A stretch of DNA of 64,000 bases, taken from Anastatus disparis. Taxonomy: Eukaryota > Arthropoda > Insecta > Hymenoptera > Eupelmidae. Position numbers and translations under genes: made by a program. Below the pieces are notes generated by a model. The model was not told the origin of the DNA. It saw nothing but the letters and a program-made list of their open reading frames with translations, and ran no database searches. Shown here piece after piece: positions 35,170 to 46,358 of this stretch (its first letter is position 1; every line of letters starts with the position of its first letter). The DNA lies in contig JAFFSR010000347.1 in the NCBI GenBank assembly GCA_017163975.1, forward strand, positions 7,616,001 to 7,680,000, given 5' to 3'.

Positions 35170-36720
35170 TCAAATATTAATTTTCTTATCACACATGCTA
35201 ACGTTAATAGACTTAAGTTTCATTTTTTTTATTGACTACTAATATAATTTGAAAAACTATAATGCATTTGCTCTCACGGAGATTTATCTTTCTTCAGAAG
35301 ATAATAGTAATATTTTAGATCTAGTAGGTTAGCACTTTTTTTTAGAAATAATAGATGGTATAAGGAAGGAAGAGGTATTGCTATATATTTACGTGATAGC
35401 TACGGGGCTCATGTTTTGTGTCATTCTGATCCAGTTTTTTTTCAATAAAGCTGAATATTTGATGCTAGAGGTTAATCAGAACGATAAAATATTACTTTTG
35501 TGTGTTGTTTACGTTCGCCCTAAAGCTCTTATTTCTGAAGAGTTTTTCGATGATCTTGCTAGATTTTTGCCTGCTTTTAATAATGCTATCATAACAGGAG
35601 ATTTCAATATGAACTTACTAACCAAAACGTATTTGTCAGCGACTTTTCGTGATAAAATTTCGGCACTTAATCTGTTTTTAGTACCTTCTGATTCTACACA
35701 TCATGTGTTATCTACTGATCACTCTTCGCACACTTGGTTAGATTCGTTCATTACTGATGATAAACATGCTCCAGTTTAATAAATCTACTGCTCCTTTCAT
35801 AGCAAGTCATGATCTCACTGAGATTGAGTATTGTTATGTCAAACCTGAAGTATCATTAAAACAGTTTTTAATCGCAACCTAAGTAAGATTAATTTGAAAT
35901 ACTTAAGTGAGCAACTTACTATCCGTTTCGCTTTTTTGTGTCCATAAGCCTTATTTCTCCATGTTCTTCATCTTGTCCTGTAAATTTGTTTGCGTCTGCT
36001 CATGAATCAGCTGCTAGTATTTTGGATAAGAATGTGAGTTCATTCAACAATTCAATCTATAATGCTTTTGATGTGTTGGCACGGGTCAAGAAAAGAGTTT
36101 TTTCTACCAATAGCAGGCCCTGATTTAGTGCTGATATTAGAATACTTATCAAACGCAAAAACAATGAATACAAAAAAGCTGTTAGGACTGGAAAACTTAG
36201 TGATTGTGAAACCAATAGGGTTCTCAAAAGCAGTATCTCCAATTCTCTAGATACGGCCTACAACGATTATATTCATGATAAATTAAATTCTGCTTCAAGT
36301 ATTAAAAGTGAATGGGCGCAGCTTCACAGAATGGGATTAGCTAATAGGACACTTCCATCACCGCTTCAATATTTCTCTTCTAAAATCCTATTAGATCACT
36401 ATACTTCGGTTTTTTCGAGTTCGTTGTCGCTTACTGACACTGATATTTGTGACCTTCCCAAATATCCGTTGAAAGATTCTCTTCTGGTTTTAGATTTTAA
36501 AGAAATCAATGAGGTTGCTTGGCGACCATTCTTAGCCTGTGCTTTTTCTAAAGCGACTGGGCCTGACGAAATATCACCGAAAATGCTGAAGTTAGATGGA
36601 GAACGAATACTGAGACCTCTATCGGTTACTATTAACACCTCACTAGTCAACAGTACTTTTCCAATGTTGTGGATAAGAGCGTACTTTTTACCTCTGGCCA
36701 AAAATAAAGTAGTTGATTCT
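35170..36720 (+). pseudogene. LINE copy A ORF2: endonuclease and RT start
   Basis: Endonuclease remnants run from LITHANVNRLKF (about 35185) through NAFALTEIYLSS (about 35260) and GRGIAIYLRD to AIITGDFNMNL (35590-35625) and STDHSSH. The region before RT includes MGLANRTLPSPLQYFSSK (36331) and KATGPDEISPKMLK (36553), then FPMLWIRAYFLPLAK (36658-36702), the usual run-up to the RT palm. The palm itself is missing. Several stops and frame changes. Confidence 0.7.
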
Positions 36721-36779
36721 CTATCTCAAACACGCTCTCGAACAAATCCATCAAGTACTCAAAATAGAAAAAAATAAAA

Positions 36780-37275
36780 AAAAATAAAAAAGGGAAAATT
36801 GAAATTTTTTTAAAATCTTTAAAATTCTCTAAAATTGTAACCACGCTAAGAATATAAGTTTTCAAAAGCTTATTCTCTTCAGACAATAGAGAATCGATTG
36901 TATAAAAATTTTAGAGAAAATTTATAGTATAGTTTACGCAAAATAGAAACTAAATGAAAAGTAAAAAATTTTTTTAAAAATTTTCAAAATGCTCTAAAAT
37001 TAAAAATGCGCTAAGAAAATCAGTTTTCAAAAGTTTTTCTTCTTTTGGCAGTCGAAAATAAGTTCCATACAAATTTTTAAGCAAATTCTTTGAGTAGTTT
37101 ACGTAAAATACAAAAAAAAATGAAAAATAAAATTTTTTTTTAAATTCTTTAAATGGCTCTAAAAAAAATACGCTAAGAAAACCAATTTCCAATAACATCC
37201 CGCCTAGTTGGACAAAAAAAAATAGTATGCAAAATTTGAAGCAAATCCATCGAGTAGTTTTCGAGATCTGAATGA
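36780..37275 (+). repeat. 160-bp satellite block, three monomers
   Basis: Monomers recur with the landmark tagtttacg(c/t)aaaat at 36936 and 37091 and gtagttttcgagatctg at 37252, steps of 155-161 bases. Each also has gctctaaaattaaaa..cgctaagaaaa. The same family runs in opposite orientation at 62790-64000, and single diverged units lie at 13196, 20065 and 43850. Confidence 0.75.
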
Positions 37276-37736
37276 CGTACTGATAAATCAGGTGATTTAC
37301 CTGATTTTCTTTAACAGGGATGGCATTGCATAGTCTCAGTACAGCATGATTAGTATTAGTTTTTGCTACAGTATCTTGTTACATAATGTTAATTAAAACT
37401 ATTCACCTGCCATTCTTTATACGTAACACCATATGTTCGTTTATTCAGCTGTATTCTCTAACTTACACATTTGCTATTTTTATCATCATCTCATAATCAA
37501 CTGTATTCATATTCACAGAGTTCTACTATTACTTTCAGCTTTATAAGCTAACATATTATTCTAATGTTCTAATTTCTCTGAAAATTTTTTTTTATGCTTT
37601 TGTTATAAACTAAAATGCATTACACATGATTGTTATACGTCGTTGTATTATTGCTTTAAATACCAGATAGGGTTTAACCCCAAGGCGTAAATAAAATAGT
37701 CTAAGTCTAAGTCTTTTCTCTAAACTTTCAGATCTG

Positions 37737-38280
37737 ATAGCTGGTGCCGCAATGACTTTTAAGTCTAATCTACCAAAAAAGCCTGATAAGACTCCTTCAC
37801 CATGGTTTCTGGAATTCAAGACGAGCGTCTTGAGCATACTTGATGTGATTCCCACCGATATTAAGGGTATAGCATTCAGGTTAGACAATCTTGAATCTTA
37901 ATCAAAGGCAGCTAGAGATGAGTATGTGGCAAATTCGCATCGTCTTGATGGCCACATTGCGCGTATCAAGGCTGTGATTTTACCTTCTTTTAAGAACTTT
38001 TGTGAGCTTCTCGTCACAGGATTGCCCTTTGAGGTTGACCGTAGAAAATTTTATGAAGGTCTTTACTCCGATGGAGGTAAACATTGATAGGTCGCACTTC
38101 CTTGGTGCACGCAAATGGATTCCCAAGGTGTAACACGATAATAAGGCTATGAAGGTTAACAATAGTAATTCCGTTGTCATCCTATGTTTATTAGGACTAA
38201 TTCGTGATCGCATTGCTTGGGTGGCTTCCAGGCTTCAGAAGTTTCATCGTCAACGTATTTTTTTTATTATGGTGGGCCTT
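37737..38280 (+). pseudogene. LINE copy B ORF1, part before the Helitron
   Basis: Reads TPSPWFLEFKTSVLSILDVIP, then LDGHIARIKAVILPSFKNFC and ELLVTGLPFEV, with one in-frame stop near 37901 and later frame changes. It resumes after the Helitron at about 40072 with a WSKEV..LL.KAKVASK-like segment. Homologous in layout to 34182-34637. Confidence 0.6.
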
Positions 38281-39059
38281 ATATATATATATATATATAT
38301 ATACTAGGGGGGGTACCCCCCTGCTCGCACTGCTCGCCAACCCCCAGTTGTGCTATAAATATATTAAACATTTAAATCATTTTAAAATTTTTAAATCATT
38401 TTTTTTTTTAGTTTCGTTGATAATTTAGTATATTATTTGATATATCGTAATGATTTTGAGTTTTATAAGATTTATAGGATTATTTTGTTATAATTCCTTT
38501 TTTATATCTTTTTTCTCATTTTAAACATTTTATGAGATATATCAAAAATTCATACTAAAATTTATAAATTTATTATGATATTGTAAATGAAATTATTACA
38601 TGATCATTATATCATATTTTATTTAAAATTTAGTTATTTATATAACAAATAAATAAATAAAATAATTTTAAATTATGTTATACTTACTTATATTACATTT
38701 ACCTGTATAAAAGTTATGAATATGTTTTTTTTATTTATTGTTGTTAGTAGCTAAATTATTTATTTATTAAAATTTCGATTTATAAATTTTAAATAATCAT
38801 AACTTTTAAATATTTTAGTTAATTTTTAAATATTTTATTTTTTTTTTATTTTTAATAATATTGATAATGTTTAAAAATTTTTTTAAATTTATTATTATAT
38901 ATTGAAATATTTATGATTTATTTTAATTTTTCATATTTTATTAATAATGTTAGCTAATCTTAATAAATATTTAGAATAAATTTCATGACTTTGATCAAAG
39001 TAATATTCTGCTATTGGTTCGCGTATTATTTTTTTAATATTTCTTTCTAAACTATGTTA

Positions 39060-39345
39060 GGTACAATATCTCTGTTTTTCGATTCATTTTGAATATATAT
39101 TTTATTTACATTTTTACAACGTGAAAGAGTTATTTGTGCTTCTATGTTATATTTGAATAATTTAGTTATTTTTAATCGCGTTTCATTACATAATCCATTT
39201 TTATACTTAAATTTCGAATTAACATAATTATGGTATTTACTTTTAATTTCAGTTCGTGTGGAGGTAATCCTTCTCTTATGTTATTTAACATTTCTATTGA
39301 ATAATTCAAATGAATATTATCATCCGTTTGATCTACACCTTTGTA
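39060..39345 (-). pseudogene. Helitron helicase (PIF1-type) remnant
   Basis: Minus-strand translation across one frame change gives LNNIREGLPPHELKLKVNTI, IMLIRNLS, GLCNETRLKITKLF and IEAQITLS. This matches the Helitron PIF1-like helicase around the segment usually read L...G(L/M)PPH.L.LK.G..VML.RNL....GLCNGTRL. It is only about 95 residues, flanked by AT-rich DNA. The enzyme would unwind DNA during rolling-circle transposition; this is a relic that supports the Helitron call. Confidence 0.7.
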
Positions 39346-39837
39346 AAACAAATATAAATAGTTATTAATCTTGAAAGTTATATAAATTTAAACATAAATA
39401 TTAATATCAATTAATTTTAAAAGTTGTATAAATCAATACTATTAAAGGTTTATAATGTAAGGTGGTGTGGAAATCTGAATCCTCAACACTATATGCTTAT
39501 TTTTATTTTAATACAATAAAATATTTATAATATGAACAAATTATTAAAAATCATTATGTTTTCAACAAATGAATTAATTACAGTGTTGAGGAATTGTAAT
39601 AGAATTAATTTAAATTTATATTTATTAATTTCAGATAAACTATGTAAAAAATGGTAATAAAATATCTGATGAGGCACATGTTTCTCATTTAAAATATAAT
39701 AAATTGTAATTTTATGCAACTACTTTCGAGTTTTCAACAAAAAAAAAATTAAAATTTTTATATTTTTATGTAATATTATACTTAAAATATAATAAAAAAA
39801 TATAAAACTATATCATGCAATATTTGATGGTTCTAAA

Positions 39838-40012
39838 AGGTTGTTGGGGGGATTGTGGGGGGATTGTGGGGGGCAAGAGGGGGGTTAGTGGGGGTCTATG
39901 GGGGGGGACGTGGGGGGGGGGTAATGATCGATAACATAAAATAACGTAAATTTACGTTATTTAATTAATAAAAATCATGTGGGGGCGTGGGGGGGATGTG
40001 GGGGGGCACCGA
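39838..40012 (+). repeat. G-tract cluster (G-quadruplex-prone)
   Basis: About a dozen runs of four to ten G within 175 bases, in an otherwise extremely AT-rich element, split by a taaattaacgt-like AT patch at 39935-39975. The G-rich strand is the plus strand; on the Helitron strand it is C-rich and lies about 40-210 bases inside the 5' TC end. Confidence 0.8.
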
Positions 40013-40559
40013 CTGAATTTTGGTTCATATAACTATATAATATAGGGAGATATATATATATATATATATTTATTCGTGCTCTTTGGTCTAAGGAGGTATA
40101 GACTTTGCTTGTTAAAGCTAAGGTGGCCTCGAAAAAATTAAATTATGAATGACCTTTTGTTAATGATCTCAAGATATAGAAGAAGCGCACTAAGGACTCA
40201 GTGTCCATCTTGATTGTTTTGGGAGCTGATTTAGCTTCTTCAGCCTTAACTGAATGAGTTTTTAAAGACTCACAGGTTATGTTATCCAATGTCCCATCCC
40301 CTAGTAATTTAAGTATTCATTTAGGTAAAAGCTTAGTAAGAAATTGTATATCTATCGCCCATGAAAATTAAAACCAAATTAAAACTCATTTTAATGAAAT
40401 TAAATTGAAATGTAAATCAGATAATTATATCTCTACAATCAGCTCGATTCAAGTTACTTAGGAACGAGGTTTTAAACCCTTTAAACAAGTTGAAAAATTA
40501 CTATATTGCTGGTAAACATTCTTCGGCACTAATAGTTATAAATAAATGATCTAAACTTC

Positions 40560-42330
40560 GAAAGTTGGGTCTAGCCAATAATACTTTGCCATCATCTCTC
40601 AAGTATTTTTATTTCTCTCAAACGTTCTTTTAAACCATTATACTTCGGTCTCTTCTCATAGTCCCGCTCTACCTGATGCTGATTTAGATCATGTGCTCTC
40701 CATCCCGCTCAGGCCTGATATACCTATCTTTGATTTTGTGCCAAATGATTTCTTAAACTTTGTAAATATCTCTGGCTGATCGAACTCTAAGGTTGTTGTT
40801 CTTGACCAAATTCCTGCTGACATGCTTAGGATGATCGATAGCTCAATATCCGCTAGTTTAGTTTCTATTATTAATTATTTTCTTGCTCTCGGCCATTTTT
40901 TACTGCCTGGAAAAGAGCTTTTCTTCTGTCTTTGGCTTAGCAAGCTTTAATAGATTGCTCCTCTCAAACTCGTCCTATCGCTAAACTCTGCGAGGTCTCA
41001 AAGGTTTTAGAGAGAGTGGTTTACACTCAGTCATCATCGCACCTCTAGGCAAATGCTTTACTTCATTGCTATCAGGCTGGTTCCATGTGGGGTCATAGTA
41101 CTAAAACAGCTCTATCGCATTTGCTGGATGATTGTAGGTTATCTATTGGTCGTCGAATGATCACACTGCTACTTTTGTTTGATTTTTCCGAAGTCTTTGA
41201 TAGAGTTCCTCATGGTAGATTGCTTATTAAACTTTACAAGATGAATTGTTCAGATTTAGTAATTGAATGGTTCGCGTCCTACCTAAGTGACTGTGCTTAC
41301 TCTGCCATTAATGATGCAAATCAGCCTTCTGAATTATCTCGGGTGACCGCTGGTTCCTGAAGGTAATGTCCTAGGCCCATTGCTATTCCTGGTATATATA
41401 GATGACGTTTTACATGTTCTTTCTACTCCCAAGCACATTCTTTTTGCAGATAGTTTTCAGATCTATAAATCATTTTTGCCAGTAAATCTCGAGGAAGAGG
41501 TCAACCTTATCAACTTCAAAGTTGCACAATAGTTAAATGGACTGAGAAGAACGGCCGTCTTGTTAATGCCAGTAAAACTTAAGCCATATTCATTGGTAGT
41601 GAGCAATATATCTCTCTCTTAAGAGATCCTTCTGCTCCTCGCATCTTGGTCAATGATACTATTCAATATTACTCGGTGGTCAAAAATCTTGGTCTGTGAA
41701 TCTCATTTACTCTTGACTGGGATAAGCAACTTCCTTTTACCATACGCAAAGTGCATGCTACTTTGCGTTTCTTGAAGTTCTGTAAGCATGCCCTAGCTGT
41801 GAATACGAGGAAACAATTAGTGGAGTCCCTGAATTTTCCGCTTTTCGACTATGCAGTGGTTGCTTACGATGATCCATCTCAAACTCTAAATTTGCGCCTG
41901 TATAGAGCTTTTAATGCTTGCATTTGCTTCGTCCATGGCCATATATGCAGATGTAGTTTAGTAACACCTTTCCGCTTAGAGTATCGTTTGCTTTCTGTTC
42001 AAAATAGGTGTCTCTGTCTTAAAATGTAACTAGCTTATAATTTAATAGAACATGGTACGCCATCCTATTTAGACTCTAGGTTTATGAGACAACATGTTAA
42101 CACATCGGTTCGATCGTCATTTAAGTTACCGGCTAGACTGTTCATTTGCCCAAATCTTCCACTGTTCTTCAGAATTCTTTCGCTTCCTCTGCGGCTGATT
42201 ATTTTAACAAGGAATTATTTTCATTGGAGTCTTTCTCTTCTGAAGCTTTCTTTTTTTTTAAAAGATACCTATATAATAGTCTTTTATTGAGTGAATGTGA
42301 GTTGTGGCAGTGTGAATCTGGTGCTGGCTG
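40560..42330 (+). pseudogene. LINE copy B ORF2: RT and C-terminus
   Basis: Pre-RT KLRKLGLANNTLPSSL-like text at about 40555-40600 parallels copy A. RT reads RPIAKLCEVSKVLERVVYTQ (about 40975), GSMWGHSTKTALSHLLDD (41080), LLFDFSEVFDRVPHGRL (41174-41224, motif A), GNVLGPLLFLVYIDD (about 41362, motif B region) and LFADSFQIY (about 41440; FADD reads FADS). The thumb and C-terminal part follow (41751-42290) with LEYRLLSVQNRCLCLKM and a TPSYLDSRF segment. There are several stops and frame changes, and catalysis is lost. Confidence 0.8.
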
Positions 42331-42800
42331 ATTATCACGGTAGTCACAATATTCAGCAATGCACTAGTATCTGCTTAAATTTTTGTGGTAAAATAGTATT
42401 ATTGAATTACTATTTTATCTGTTGATTCTGAATATTATAGATTTTATTGATCTTGAATTCATATAATCTAAATTTAAATCTCTTATACAAGTTCATTCAA
42501 GTTTATAACTATATACTCACTTATTGATAAATATTATTAATTCTATTTGTTATAATGTACTATATTTTATAGTTCAGATGGTTTTATTACTATTGTTTTC
42601 TAATATAAAATATAAAATAGTTCAGTAGTGGGTAAATTTTTAATTTTGTTATTACCATTGTGTTAATTATTATAATGAATTATATTTTGTTTGCGAGTAT
42701 AATTACAATTATGTACTATTTAAATTTTTAATCGATGTTATAATTTGCTCATTAGTGCCAGACAGGGTTTGTATCCCAAGGCTGAATAAAGTAAGTTCAA

Positions 42801-43267
42801 GTCAAAGTCCCTCTCGTAAATGAAAGAAGCTTCTAAATGTGTTTTTCATTTCTACCACCGCCAGTCAGCGGCACTCACTTCTCTCGAGCAATAAATGCTG
42901 GGTGGCAGGAATGAACAACTCATATAAGCACAATAAAAAGAAAAGGCGAATAGTTGATTATTAATTAATAAATAATTAAACGTGCTTTCGCGTAATGGAT
43001 AAGGAAAACCATTATTTCTTACATGGAGAGTGAATGAAGCGCCCGAACTTACGTGTTTATGACGGTCAAGGGGCCATCTGAGATGTCATAAATACGTACT
43101 TGCCATGACACGTACGTGCAGAAGTTTTATTTTTTCTCCTTGAAAGAAAATCTACTATTTTTCGTGATAATATATTAATCTTTTCTAATCGTTTATATAA
43201 ATGAATCATTATTTATATAAAGAGTAATCACCTAATTAATAAATAAATTTAATTTATTTATACAAAA
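42801..43267. other. No gene seen
   Basis: AT-rich flank of LINE copy B. Contains short G/C-bearing patches near 42860 and 43030-43110 but no unit or frame that can be named. Confidence 0.4.
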
Positions 43268-43470
43268 TAGTACATTATTGACCAAGGATGCATATTGATC
43301 ATCCTAGCTCGTGCAACTTTCGAGGCCTCGCTACGCTCGGCCCCAAAAGTTCGCACTCGCCGAGAATGATCAATATGCATCCTTGGTCAATAATGTACTA
43401 TTTTTTTGCCCTAGGCCGAGACATTTAAAGTTTTTTCGTAGGACGCAAAATGGTCATTTTGCGGCCTAAG
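43268..43470. mobile_element. Two-hairpin element, second example
   Basis: Hairpin one (43268-43402): tagtacattattgaccaagg pairs with its exact complement at the far end, closing on a GC-rich centre (cgaggcctcgctacgctcgg). Hairpin two (43400-43470): tttttttgccctaggccg pairs with cggcctaaggcaaaaaa. Same architecture as 4425-4637 with unrelated arm sequence. Confidence 0.65.
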
Positions 43471-43692
43471 GCAAAAAATCATTTTATATGGCTTTGTATG
43501 AAAAAACTAGTGAATAAAAATGATTACTTAATAAATGTATTCAAATATAAATAATTTTATATTCTTGGTGATAAAACCAGAATGTGGCACTTGGGTACAT
43601 TTATGTACATTTATTTAAATGTTTCTATTTCCTCTAGGGTAGCTTTAATGAATTTCTAATTACATTTTTACAGTTTTTTTTACTCCCTCCAC

Positions 43693-43796
43693 AATGAAAA
43701 AACGCTGCCAAGTGCTTTGCTGCGATGCTTTCTGATAGAGTTCATTGAGTTTGAGTAATTTGATTTTGTTTTTCTAAATGTGATTTCAATATAAAA
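43693..43796 (+). repeat. Dispersed repeat, copy 2
   Basis: Second copy of the unit at 12431-12534, same strand. It is followed at 43850-44000 by a diverged monomer of the 160-bp satellite (ctcaaaaattaaaactacac..catcaagtaattt). Confidence 0.65.
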
Positions 43797-44244
43797 AATA
43801 TTTCATTAACAATATTCTCCAATATCTTTTATATAACTCATACATATTACTTTAGAATATTTTTTCTAAATTTTCAAAATACTCAAAAATTAAAACTACA
43901 CTAAACTAAACTCAGTTTTAAAAATTTTTTCTTATTTCAGTTGCAAATAATTCTCATGCAAATTTAAAAAAATTTCATCAAGTAATTTAGTAATAGATTC
44001 AGTCATATAGTAATTTTTTTTTCTTTATTTTTTTTTTTCGAACATACGCCATGGCTTTTAAGTAAAATGTGAACAAAAAACTAAAATAATTGCGGGAAAA
44101 CTCTTTAAAAAATTAAAAAATCAAAATTAAACTTTATTTATTTGAAAGAGATACTACAAATGCAAAGTCTATTAAATTATTTGAATTTTTTGTATAACAC
44201 TTAGAAAATGAAGAAAAAATTTAAAATTAACAAAAAATTAACAT

Positions 44245-45053
44245 TTAAGGGAAATCCTCATACCGGCATAGAGTTCTCCCTTATCTACATTTAAATTATG
44301 AATTTTAATAAAAATTTAACTATTCATGATTGAAATTCGTAGGAGAGGTACATTCTTAACATGCCAAAGAATTTATTGCAACGTTAAAAGACAATATAAG
44401 GGTAAAAATAAAGGCAAAAACTGCTTAAGAGTCAGCTGTATACCGACACAGTTACCTGTTTTACCGAATCTATTTAAAATTTATTTTTTATAAAAACTAA
44501 TAGCTTCAGGCAGAAATAAAGAGATGGTTTCGAATCGTGTAATAGAAAGCAATATTTTCTCTGATAAGAATAATTTAATTCCACCGCTTTATTTTTAAGA
44601 ATAGTTGGAATAACTTGAAAATCCCATTATTTGACACTAATTTCTAATTTTTTAAGTTATTCCAACTTTTCTTAAAAACGAAGCAATAAAATTGATTCAT
44701 ACTAATCAAAGAAAATATTACATTTTATTAAACACATCGAAACCGTCTCTTTATTTTTGCCTCTTGTTGCTAATTTTGGGAAAAAAGTCAATTTTTCAAT
44801 TAGAAAAGGACAGAGATACAGCGGACTCTTAATACGATTAACTTTTCAATGTAGTTATGAATAATCGTATTATGCAGTTTTTGTCTTCATTTTCACTTTT
44901 ATTCTGTCTTTTGACGTTGCAATAAATTCTTTAGAATGTTAAGAATGTGCCTCTTCTGTGAATTTTAGTCAAAAATAGTTAAATTTGTATTAAAATGTAG
45001 GATTCAAATGTAGATAAGGTAGATCTCTGTGCCGGTATGAGGACACCCCTTAA
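44245..45053. mobile_element. TTAA fold-back MITE, family 1 copy 2, interrupted
   Basis: TTAA at 44245-44248 and 45050-45053. Outer arms match 16581-16985 almost base for base (cctcataccggca..ttatctacattt). It is split at its centre by another TTAA element (44429-44828). In the uninterrupted copy the site reads gcttaatacg; here it reads gcttaa, insert, ttaatacg, which proves a four-base TTAA duplication. Confidence 0.9.
44429..44828. mobile_element. TTAA MITE family 2, nested
   Basis: 400 bases with inverted ends gagtcagctgtat and atacagcggactc, flanked by TTAA on both sides. The interior is self-complementary in part (ttggaataacttgaaaa against ttaagttattccaactt). Related fragments lie at 11130-11215 and 47076-47170. 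TTAA use suggests mobilisation by a piggyBac-group transposase. Confidence 0.85.
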
Positions 45054-45339
45054 CGCTTTAAATTTATGTTACTTTCTGAGGAAGCTAAATATCAAAATTA
45101 GGAGTTCAATTGTAAAATATGACTTAAAAACAATGGATAAATACTAAAAAAATCAAGGAAATTGTTGACGTCACTAACTTGGCATGAGTGCAGAGTTCAT
45201 ATGAAATAACTGTAGCTTGAAAAAAAGCTTTACTTGTATTCTTCGAGCCATTTATTACATTACAAATTTACTGGAAATAACTATTATCTTGACCGGTATA
45301 AAAGAATCTCACCTCAAATTAGCCCAATGTTCAGTTTAG

Positions 45340-46240
45340 ATGACCTTGAAATAATCTTAAAGGTCATCCTCAAGGTCAAAATAAAAGTCACCATCGAATT
45401 TTCGTTGAAAGTTACTAAAGGAATGGCCTTGTCCAGTACGATACAGACCTTTCCAGAGGTCAGACGGTCATGAGTTTCAGATGTCCTTCAAATCAGGGTC
45501 AAGGTCATTCAGATCATGTGACCTGAGTACATGTTTAAACGTAAAATTTTCCACTCTTTCGATTGCTGGTATCAAAATAGGGAGTTCATATTTGAAAAAA
45601 AAAAGTTAACCTTGAAATGACCTTGAAGGTCATCCTCAAGGTCGAAAAGAAGTTCACCATCAGATTCCTCGTTGAAAGTTACTAAAGGAATGGCCTTGTC
45701 CAGTACGATACAGATCTTTCCAGAGGTCAGACGGTCATGAGTTTCAGATGTCGTTCAAATCAGGTTCAAGGTCGTTCAGGTCATGTGACCTGAGTACATA
45801 TTTAAACGTAAAATTTTCCACTCTTTCGATTGCCGGTATCAAAATGTGGGGTTTGCGTTTGAAAAAAAAAAGTTGACCTTGAAATGACCTTGAAGGTCAT
45901 CCTCAAGGTCGAAATAAAGTTCACCATCAGATTCCTCGTTGAAAGTTACTAAAGGAATGGCCTTGTCCAGTACGATACAGACCTTTCCAGAGGTCAGACA
46001 GTCATGAGTTTTAGATGTTTTTCAAATCAGGTTCAAGGTCATTCAGGTCATGTGACCTGAGTACATATTTAAACGTAAAATTTTCCACTCCTTCAATTGC
46101 CGGTATCAAAATAGGGGGTTCGCATTTAAAAAAAAAGTTGATTTCGAAATGACCTTGAAGGTCATCCTCAAGGTCAAAATAAAGTTCACCATCGGATTCC
46201 TCGTTGAAAGTTACTAAAGGAATAACCTTGACCTTCGCCA
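45340..46240 (+). repeat. 266-bp satellite rich in AGGTCA half-sites
   Basis: Four tandem copies, the last partial: aggtcatcctcaagg begins at 45361, 45627, 45894 and 46159 (steps 266, 267, 265). Each monomer contains clustered nuclear-receptor half-sites: TGACCTTGAAGGTCA (two half-sites facing outward, three-base spacer), TCAAGGTC several times, and AGGTCATGTGACCT (facing inward, two-base spacer). The half-sites are conserved across copies while neighbouring bases vary. Monomers also share cactctttcgattgc and gtttaaacgt. No coding. Confidence 0.9.
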
Positions 46241-46301
46241 AAAATATCTTGCTTAAAAAAATACAGGACCATTCCGTTACTTTTTTGACACCCTATATAT
46301 G

Positions 46302-46303
<2 letters not shown>

Positions 46304-46354
<51 letters not shown>
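46304..46354. repeat. (AT)n microsatellite
   Basis: About 25 AT units directly right of the 266-bp satellite. Confidence 0.95.

Positions 46355-46358
<4 letters not shown>

Larger units (their letters stand above)
34150..37715 (+). mobile_element. LINE copy A (Jockey/CR1 type), 5' to 3' end
   Basis: ORF1, endonuclease and RT N-terminus are present in order. RT is cut off near 36720, where a block of 160-bp satellite monomers follows (36780-37275). The 3' end is present at 37660-37715: ccagatagggtttaacccca, an aataaa and a taagtctaagtc tail. Copy B of the same family begins immediately after the tail. Confidence 0.75.
38304..40050 (-). mobile_element. Helitron, minus strand, both ends present
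   Basis: On the minus strand the element starts TCTCCCTATATTATATAG (plus 40050 leftward) and ends with a perfect hairpin ggggggtacccccc immediately followed by CTAG (plus 38307-38304). It lies between A and T in a (ta)n tract, the expected Helitron target. It therefore has all three hallmarks: 5' TC, 3' hairpin plus CTRR, and A|T insertion without duplication. It is 1,747 bases, very AT-rich except a G-tract cluster near its 5' end, and carries a helicase remnant. A second 3' end of the same family is at 52252-52310. Confidence 0.8.
37716..42800 (+). mobile_element. LINE copy B, interrupted by a Helitron
   Basis: Starts directly after the 3' tail of copy A and runs to a matching tail at 42757-42806 (ccagacagggtttgtatccc, gaataaa, aagttcaagtcaaagtc). 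ORF1 is split by the Helitron at 38304-40050. The endonuclease appears deleted: ORF1 remnants (to about 40270) lead within 300 bases to the pre-RT region. RT and C-terminus follow. Confidence 0.75.

Noticed and set aside
36399..36701. 100-codon minus-strand frame
   Set aside because: Shadow of the plus-strand LINE ORF2 (KATGPDEISPKML region).
45234..45473. 79-codon frame over the AGGTCA satellite
   Set aside because: It crosses the repeat start and is not preserved in the following monomers.
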